From the NCBI GenBank assembly GCA_949775045.1, contig OX459105.1:4808556-4872555 (forward strand): 64,000 nucleotides of DNA, given 5' to 3'. Below the pieces are notes generated by a model. That model ran no database searches. It was not told the origin of the DNA and worked only from the letters and a program-made list of their open reading frames with translations. The DNA comes from Metridium senile. Lineage: Eukaryota > Cnidaria > Anthozoa > Actiniaria > Metridiidae. The stretch's first letter is position 1. Every line of letters begins with the position of its first letter. Below, one piece after another: positions 33,344 through 42,300 of the stretch. The translations under genes were made by a program, and so were the position numbers.

Positions 33344-36300
33344 ATGGATCCAAAGGATAGACTTAAAAATGAAGTGAAAAAAATTGCTGAATCACTTGCA
33401 GTGAATCCAATTGTCGGCACACTAAAGCCCAAAATCTTGGAAGTAAAACAACCGTCTAGATGGCGAACTAAAGTACTTTCTCTATCCTGGGATTCCCCAG
33501 AAGTCAATTATAGGCTTGATTGTCTGCATAAATTCAATGAGGGACTTAAAAATCAGAATAAAGCAGAGTATAGCGAAGCTGAAAAAACAGAATATATTGA
33601 AAATTTTGAAAGATTTCTTAATGAAGATGCACAATCAAGAAAACGTCGAGATTATCCTGAATCTCTAGATGAAGGTGAAGATGTCTTTCTTCGTAATACA
33701 GTTGTGGAAGCTGTTGTATTACGAAAGTTTCAAGATTCTGTGTCAGTCATCAGCGTTGATGGTGAAGAGTTTCCAGTTAAAGTTGAATCAACATTTCCGG
33801 GATTGGGAATTGGCCTTCGTGTTGGCGATGTACTGAGGGTGTTTAAACCAAAGAGTGAAGAACAAGAACAAGTCCCTGAGCTATTTTGGTAAGTTTTCAT
33901 TAATTTTGACAACTCAGATAAAAAAACGTATTTCTCAAAACTTGTTGCCCTGGACCAAAGTAGTAAGCACCCCCTGGATAGCAACTCATTGATATTCAGT
34001 ATTTTATAGCAACTTATTAATAATCAGTATTTTATAGTATCCTTTTGAAATATGGGAAAGAACGGAGTTATGGTTGTTGAAAAAATTCCGATCATAACTG
34101 TAAACATTGTCTTGACACGCGTACGGTTGTCAGTATGGTAATCACAATGCAACGGGTGACCAGGAAATATGTATTGTTAATTCTAGAATAATGGTTTGGA
34201 ACGTGTGTTCTTGTTAGCTTATTGTTTCTGAAAGTAAATAGAAAAACAATTTTTAAATTCTTTTCTAATCAATGCATGTACATTATAAAAAGTGTGTTAG
34301 ATTGTAGTAATTTCATTTCAACTCCATTAGATATATCAGAACATTTTTTTCACTGTACGTATAGATATAAAAAGAGGATCTTATTTAAAAACAAAGTAAC
34401 TAGGCTAGTGTCGTTTTAGTTCGTCTTGAAGTCGCAAAGCGTGCACTCCAACCAGTTTATTCGCGGAAAACATTTAACCTTGAATATGTCCGAAAATCAA
34501 ATTCAAGTGGAAGTTAAAATCGTTAGAGGGAAAACAAAAATTCTCATACGAAATCAGAATGAAAATCGGGCCACAAGCAAGTCATCTGTTACTAAATCTC
34601 TGACTGTTGATGAATGGAAAGAACTTAAGAGATCAGCTCAGGCCATCGACAAACAACTACTAAAATCGAGCACCAGCAGAAATACACTCCAATTACCAGT
34701 GCTGCATTCGGAGCCTAGTAATGCTAAAGAAAAAATGGATATCAATGAAAGTTCATTTCCTGCTGCAACCCAACTGGTTGATGTTACCAATATATGTAAT
34801 GATGTAGAATGCAACACTGCCGACCTGTCAAAAGTTGATCTTCCTAGCATCCAGACTTTTGACGAAGAAAGTACTAAAGCTGTTGCAGAGCTTCTTAACA
34901 TTTTACAGGAAATAAAGTATCCTCAAGGGTGGTAGATAGTTACCATACTTAATCATATATTTAAAACTGCTCGAAGGAGCTACTCATTCGACAACTCAAC
35001 CGAAAGTGCTCAGTCATAGCTGCCCATAAGTACAAAGAAAAAGAAACTCACTTTGATCAAGAAAGAATGAATGACACAGAAGTGAAATTTATCATGAATC
35101 CAAACTGTAAGAAACATTATATCATTATCAATGATAACGAAGAGGTCATTTATGATGCAGAAAGGGAATTAACCGTTTACCTGGTCAGGACAAAACCTGA
35201 AAAAGGAGCAAAATCACCACGTGTTGGATACTATTGTCAGAATACCGAATGTCATTTACGTCTAGCACAAAATTTGAAAGCAGAATGCTGTTATTGCAAG
35301 GACAATTTCTTTAAATGCAGTTGCTACTATGGGATGGATCAGTAATATAGGAGTGTTCTCTCCTTTTGGTTCATAACATCATTTATATATATGTTTGTCT
35401 TAAGTGTCGTAAATAAAAGGGTACCAGTATGAGCTATTTATAGCTTTCCTTACTCGAGTGTGTTTAAATGGAAGGTTGTAAATGAATAGAAGAATAAATG
35501 GATGGATGGATGGATGAATGAATGAATGAATGAATAAATGAAATATCAGATAAATATGTAACTAAATGAATGAATGAATAAATGAAAGACTAGAATAATT
35601 TGTAGACAAATTAATTAAATAATAACAATAAAATAAATAGATCAGCTGTGATGCATCTTAAAATACATTTTCCATTTTTTAATCCTAGCCCTCTTTTGTT
35701 TGTTTTTCAGTGTCAATGAATTTTAAACACAGTCCCATTTTTTGGCTTGTCGTATTTTTTTTATTCATTTTTAAATAAAATTATCAATCTTAATCTTAAC
35801 GCCTATTAAACTGTTGTTGTTGTATGTTATCGTAGCGTTTATTACTGACACGTGTTAACCGTCAATAATAGTGTTACATAAACATATTCGAACGGCAATG
35901 ATTAATAATGGTAAACTATTATTTTGTATGATTGTTTGAAGCTAACAATTGTCAACATTTCGATTTCTATATCGTCACATATTATTAACGTATATAGCGT
36001 GTATATGTGTGTGCTTTTTTAACAATTACTCCATTGAATCCGTTTCGTTGCTCTCCTTGCTATTATCTTCTAAATATTGTGGAATAATTAAATCATTCAA
36101 TAAAAATTTTCTTTGGTGAATAGCAAGTTTTGTTGCTTCAAGCCACTCATAGTCTCCAGTGTCCAACAGTTCATTTCTAGTTTTCATGATCTTTTGAAAA
36201 TAGAAGTCTCTTTTCATTGCGTGCAACCACTCCAACTTTTCCGTCAAGATATTTCTTAGTTCTTTTCTTACAATCGGAAGCATTCTATTATAAGCAATTT

Positions 36301-39300
36301 GTTTGGCATTTTCTTCCGTTGCACCATCAGATTGAAGCTTTTCGACTATTTCTCTTCTTTCTTCCTCGTGTTCAGCAATAGCTTCATCTATTAGAGATTG
36401 CCAGTACCATGGATGTTCAGAATCATCGGATTCGGATTCGGTGTCTGGCTCACTTTCACTACTGGAATCAGATTCGCTATTATCGTCATCAGCTGATATA
36501 TCGTGAGAACTTCCAACATTACTACAATCGTCCTCAGTACTACTCTCAACGGCATAACTATCCATGTTATCAGTCATTTTACACGAGTTGTTTTCTAAAT
36601 GACGCCTCAAATTAAATGATCTTGAAAACACTTTACAACAATATGGGCACTGTTTCGAGCTAAACATGTATACTCACCACAAGTTAATTGCTAAATGAGC
36701 AAAATGAGCATTATGAGCAGTATAAATGAGCAAATATGAGCTACTCTGAGCACAGGAGCAGCTTGAGCACAGGAACGAGTAGTTTTGAGTAAGCTTTTAT
36801 GCTTGTTTGCTCAAGCTGCTCCTGTGCTCAGAGTAGCTCATATTTGCTCATTTATACTGCTCATAATGCTCATTTTGCTCATTTAGCAATTAACTTGTGG
36901 TGAGTATACATGTTTAGCTCGAAACAGTGCCCATATTGTTGTAAAGTGTTTTCAAGATCATTTAATTTGAGGCGTCATTTAGAAAACAACTCGTGTAAAA
37001 TGACTGATAACATGGATAGTTATGCCGTTGAGAGTAGTACTGAGGACGATTGTAGTAATGTTGGAAGTTCTCACGATATATCAGCTGATGACGATAATAG
37101 CGAATCTGATTCCAGTAGTGAAAGTGAGCCAGACACCGAATCCGAATCCGATGATTCTGAACATCCATGGTACTGGCAATCTCTAATAGATGAAGCTATT
37201 GCTGAACACGAGGAAGAAAGAAGAGAAATAGTCGAAAAGCTTCAATCTGATGGTGCAACGGAAGAAAATGCCAAACAAATTGCTTATAATAGAATGCTTC
37301 CGATTGTAAGAAAAGAACTAAGAAATATCTTGACGGAAAAGTTGGAGTGGTTGCACGCAATGAAAAGAGACTTCTATTTTCAAAAGATCATGAAAACTAG
37401 AAATGAACTGTTGGACACTGGAGACTATGAGTGGCTTGAAGCAACAAAACTTGCTATTCACCAAAGAAAATTTTTATTGAATGATTTAATTATTCCACAA
37501 TATTTAGAAGATAATAGCAAGGAGAGCAACGAAACGGATTCAATGGAGTAATTGTTAAAAAAGCACACACATATACACGCTATATACGTTAATAATATGT
37601 GACGATATAGAAATCGAAATGTTGACAATTGTTAGCTTCAAACAATCATACAAAATAATAGTTTACCATTATTAATCATTGCCGTTCGAATATGTTTATG
37701 TAACACTATTATTGACGGTTAACACGTGTCAGTAATAAACGCTACGATAACATACAACAACAACAGTTTAATAGGCGTTAAGATTAAGATTGATAATTTT
37801 ATTTAAAAATGAATAAAAAAAATACGACAAGCCAAAAAATGGGACTGTGTTTAAAATTCATTGACACTGAAAAACAAACAAAAGAGGGCTAGGATTAAAA
37901 AATGGAAAATGTATTTTAAGATGCATCACAGCTGATCTATTTATTTTATTGTTATTATTTAATTAATTTGTCTACAAATTATTCTAGTCTTTCATTTATT
38001 CATTCATTCATTTAGTTACATATTTATCTGATATTTCATTTATTCATTCATTCATTCATTCATCCATCCATCCATCCATTTATTCTTCTATTCATTTACA
38101 ACCTTCCATTTAAACACACTCGAGTAAGGAAAGCTATAAATAGCTCATACTGGTACCCTTTTATTTACGACACTTAAGACAAACATATATATAAATGATG
38201 TTATGAACCAAAAGGAGAGAACACTCCTATATTACTGATCCATCCCATAGTAGCAACTGCATTTAAAGAAATTGTCCTTGCAATAACAGCATTCTGCTTT
38301 CAAATTTTGTGCTAGACGTAAATGACATTCGGTATTCTGACAATAGTATCCAACACGTGGTGATTTTGCTCCTTTTTCAGGTTTTGTCCTGACCAGGTAA
38401 ACGGTTAATTCCCTTTCTGCATCATAAATGACCTCTTCGTTATCATTGATAATGATATAATGTTTCTTACAGTTTGGATTCATGATAAATTTCACTTCTG
38501 TGTCATTCATTCTTTCTTGATCAAAGTGAGTTTCTTTTTCTTTGTACTTATGGGCAGCTATGACTGAGCACTTTCGGTTGAGTTGTCGAATGAGTAGCTC
38601 CTTCGAGCAGTTTTAAATATATGATTAAGTATGGTAACTATCTACCACCCTTGAGGATACTTTATTTCCTGTAAAATGTTAAGAAGCTCTGCAACAGCTT
38701 TAGTACTTTCTTCGTCAAAAGTCTGGATGCTAGGAAGATCAACTTTTGACAGGTCGGCAGTGTTGCATTCTACATCATTACATATATTGGTAACATCAAC
38801 CAGTTGGGTTGCAGCAGGAAATGAACTTTCATTGATATCCATTTTTTCTTTAGCATTACTAGGCTCCGAATGCAGCACTGGTAATTGGAGTGTATTTCTG
38901 CTGGTGCTCGATTTTAGTAGTTGTTTGTCGATGGCCTGAGCTGATCTCTTAAGTTCTTTCCATTCATCAACAGTCAGAGATTTAGTAACAGATGACTTGC
39001 TTGTGGCCCGATTTTCATTCTGATTTCGTATGAGAATTTTTGTTTTCCCTCTAACGATTTTAACTTCCACTTGAATTTGATTTTCGGACATATTCAAGGT
39101 TAAATGTTTTCCGCGAATAAACTGGTTGGAGTGCACGCTTTGCGACTTCAAGACGAACTAAAACGACACTAGCCTAGTTACTTTGTTTTTAAATAAGATC
39201 CTCTTTTTATATCTATACGTACAGTGAAAAAAATGTTCTGATATATCTAATGGAGTTGAAATGAAATTACTACAATCTAACACACTTTTTATAATGTACA

Positions 39301-42300
39301 TGCATTGATTAGAAAAGAATTTAAAAATTGTTTTTCTATTTACTTTCAGAAACAATAAGCTAACAAGAACACACGTTCCAAACCATTATTCTAGAATTAA
39401 CAATACATATTTCCTGGTCACCCGTTGCATTGTGATTACCATACTGACAACCGTACGCGTGTCAAGACAATGTTTACAGTTATGATCGGAATTTTTTCAA
39501 CAACCATAACTCCGTTCTTTCCCATATTTCAAAAGGATACTATAAAATACTGATTATTAATAAGTTGCTATAAAATACTGAATATCAATGAGTTGCTATC
39601 CAGGGGGTGCTTACTACTGACCAAGAGGAGAAGGGGGTGATTATCAATATAATATCATGATTACCTCCGTCGGTATCCATTGTTTTCATTTGTTTCCTAA
39701 AGAGGCCGTGTAAAATCGTCGAAAGTGTGCTATAGGCGAAAAATCGAAATTGCTCATACTTTGCCAGTTGATAGCATTTGGGGAGCTAGTTACTGAAAAA
39801 CATTTAGAGATTCCAAAAATAATTATTTTTGGAGAAAAACGACTTTTTTGGATTTTCAGCTTTCGGTTGATTTTTTTACGAGTTTTAACAGCACTTCCTA
39901 AACTGGGCTCTTTTTAAGTCAAGGATCATCATATATTTTTCAAAATACACAGGGTAAAACACCAATAAATTTCCTACGTTATCGTGTATATAAGTTTCCA
40001 ATTGACTGAGGTTTTATTATTTTATGGATTTTTCAATATTGGGTATTTTCACATTTCTTTTCGAAATCAAAAATATGCAAAATATTAAAGGCATGAAAAA
40101 ATCAAATTGCCACATGGAATCAATGTATTCGGCTCTAGCCCAAGTGAAGTACTGTTTTTCGACTTTTAAAAAATGTAATAGAATTTTTTGTGCTACTAAA
40201 ACCCAAACAATTTACAGCCTTTATTGTTCATGACTTTGATAATGTCTCGGTATTGCGTCAGACCATGTCAACCATCCGTGTTGACCATATTTACATACAA
40301 ATATTGTGCCTAAAACAGGCCGAAACTGTATCACTACAGGTTCTAAAGTCCCTCTCATCCCTGTATAGCAGCCTCGACATAATATTTTATCATCAGTCTA
40401 TTTTTTGTTGTTGAATTATGACGTGATTATACGACCAGTACACTAGACAGCCACTTCCTCTCTGACATCCTTTCCGCGTGAATAACAATTGTGTGACTGA
40501 ATATTGTCTGTGTACATGCCTTAGAGTACAAACACTAAAAGTGTGCAACATAAATACCACTAAATACTGCTAAATTATGCAAATGCTTTTGTTCTCTATT
40601 GTTTAATCAACACTATTTAGTGGTAAATAGTACAAAGTATTGCACACTTTTAGTGTTTGTACTCTATTAGTAACATATTTTATTTCTTTTATTATTAAGC
40701 TGCTACCACATTGAGTTGGAGGATGCTAAATGTTTTCTTCAAAAGCTCAAGGGTTCTTCAACTATATTGGAAGATTTTTTAAGGTATATATATATAGTCT
40801 TTTTATTATGCAAAAATGTTGTCAATGAAAAAAGAACATTAGTAATTTAGTAACAAAGGAATAACAAAAGAAAGAGTTGAGCTTGAGTGATCTTCTTTCG
40901 TCTTTTAATTAATTTCTTTCCCACTAAATTACAAATGTCAGGACAACGTTCTTGCAATTAGGTGTACATCCTGGAGAGGGGGGGGGGGGGGAACTCCTTT
41001 AAAAAATGGATAAGGGAGCTTGACGGACCTTTTAGGATAAAAAATAAGACCCTTGCATACCTTTTAGGGTCTCGAACTGGCACTGTACCTTTTAGGGTCA
41101 GTTTTTGAACTAAGATTACACATATTGAAAAGAATGTCAAATGTGGTTGTACCTTTTAGGGTCTGAAATCAGTATCTGAGTTTTTAGGGTCATTTTCAAA
41201 ACTGTCCATCGTGTACCCCTATCCAATTTTTAAGGGAGTTCCCCCCCCCCCCCCCCCCCCCCTCCTCCCTGGGTGTACAGCATAACAATTTTAGATTCTG
41301 ATTGGTTGAGAGGAGTATAGTTCACAAGTGAAACAACAGTACAAAAAAGATCATACCAGTGCATGATCATTGTAATGCTTAATTCAAGATAAGTTCAAGG
41401 AAAAATGATAAATGATGAAATTCAGAATATCATGAAGACGATACCCCTCAGCGATTTTATTTAAATTATCACAAATTATATCTGAAGTACATTGCACATA
41501 TATGTAGAGCTGAGAACACTGCAATTACTAAGAAGGTCTTGTTCAATTCTCAAAGCCAAGTAAGAAACACTACAGAGATCCATGGCTAAAGATTGGACAG
41601 TTGCTGGGAATGTCAGTGGACCAAGCAAATCTACTGACATAGTCCAAATCTTAGTTCAACAGTAATCCACCAACAGTTAACTTTGGCACTTTGTTGACTA
41701 AGTCAACATTAGAGACATTTACTGTACAGTACATTTAACTGTATATTGCATTTTATTGTACTAAAATAGAGAACTATCATACTTGTAATATCATTCCTAA
41801 GTTTGTTTTCTTTATGTACCAGATGCCAGGCTGTTTGGAAATACATTTTAAATGAGTTAATGAACGTGACTGATGATGAGCAAGAAAGAATAGAATGCTG
41901 TAAAAGCATTTTACAAGTCTGCGACGAAGTCAATTCTCTGCATTCCCAGATATCAGCAATGACCAAACAGTTTTGGAGTTCTTTCAAAGGCAGCTTATTC
42001 TTCAATGACGTTCTACCTACAGTCATCAATAAAGAGCCCTTTAGGTCCAATGCTCCAATATCGTTTGTTCTTAAATTTATTGAGAACATACTCAAAGTTA
42101 TTCCTGAGTGTGCAAATAAAGCCAGTGATATACTCCTTCAAGTTGATCTTCAACCAAATTCAAATAACATGGTCTTTATAAAAAAGTTGTTTCAGTGTCT
42201 TGCTGCAAATGTCACAGGAGCGAAAGATGATATTGATAATCTTAACTGGAATCAAAAACCTTTGATACCAGCATCTTGTGAATTGCTTGCTACGGGTAAG

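Larger units (their letters stand above)
33959..39618. mobile_element. 5.66-kb palindromic Polinton/Maverick-like element
   Basis: Arms 33,959-36,769 and 36,808-39,618 (2,811 bp each) are inverted copies about one axis. Paired coordinates always sum to 73,577, so there is no net length difference between arms, and their ORFs translate identically. The spacer is 38 nt. Termini are AGTAGTAAGCACC...GGTGCTTACTACT with a 6-bp duplication (gaccaa). Polintons are known for AG...CT ends and 6-bp duplications; that assignment is inference from ends and cargo. No integrase, polymerase, ATPase, protease or capsid gene is present, so it is non-autonomous. The axis lies in a gagca-rich simple sequence. 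The empty site in copy B proves a post-duplication insertion, or its loss from B. Confidence 0.85.

Noticed and set aside
33953..39624. Palindrome as a pure assembly artefact
   Set aside because: Considered seriously. The exact 6-bp duplication, Polinton-type ends at both extremities and a matching empty site in copy B are not expected from a mis-join. Long reads are still needed for proof.
40024..40414. Small ORFs conserved in both copies (also 53,369-53,765)
   Set aside because: Conserved only because of the recent duplication; intronic and without recognisable features.
40990..41270. Telomere-like agggtc repeats
   Set aside because: Only a few scattered ccttttagggtc words inside an inverted-repeat element; not a telomeric array.
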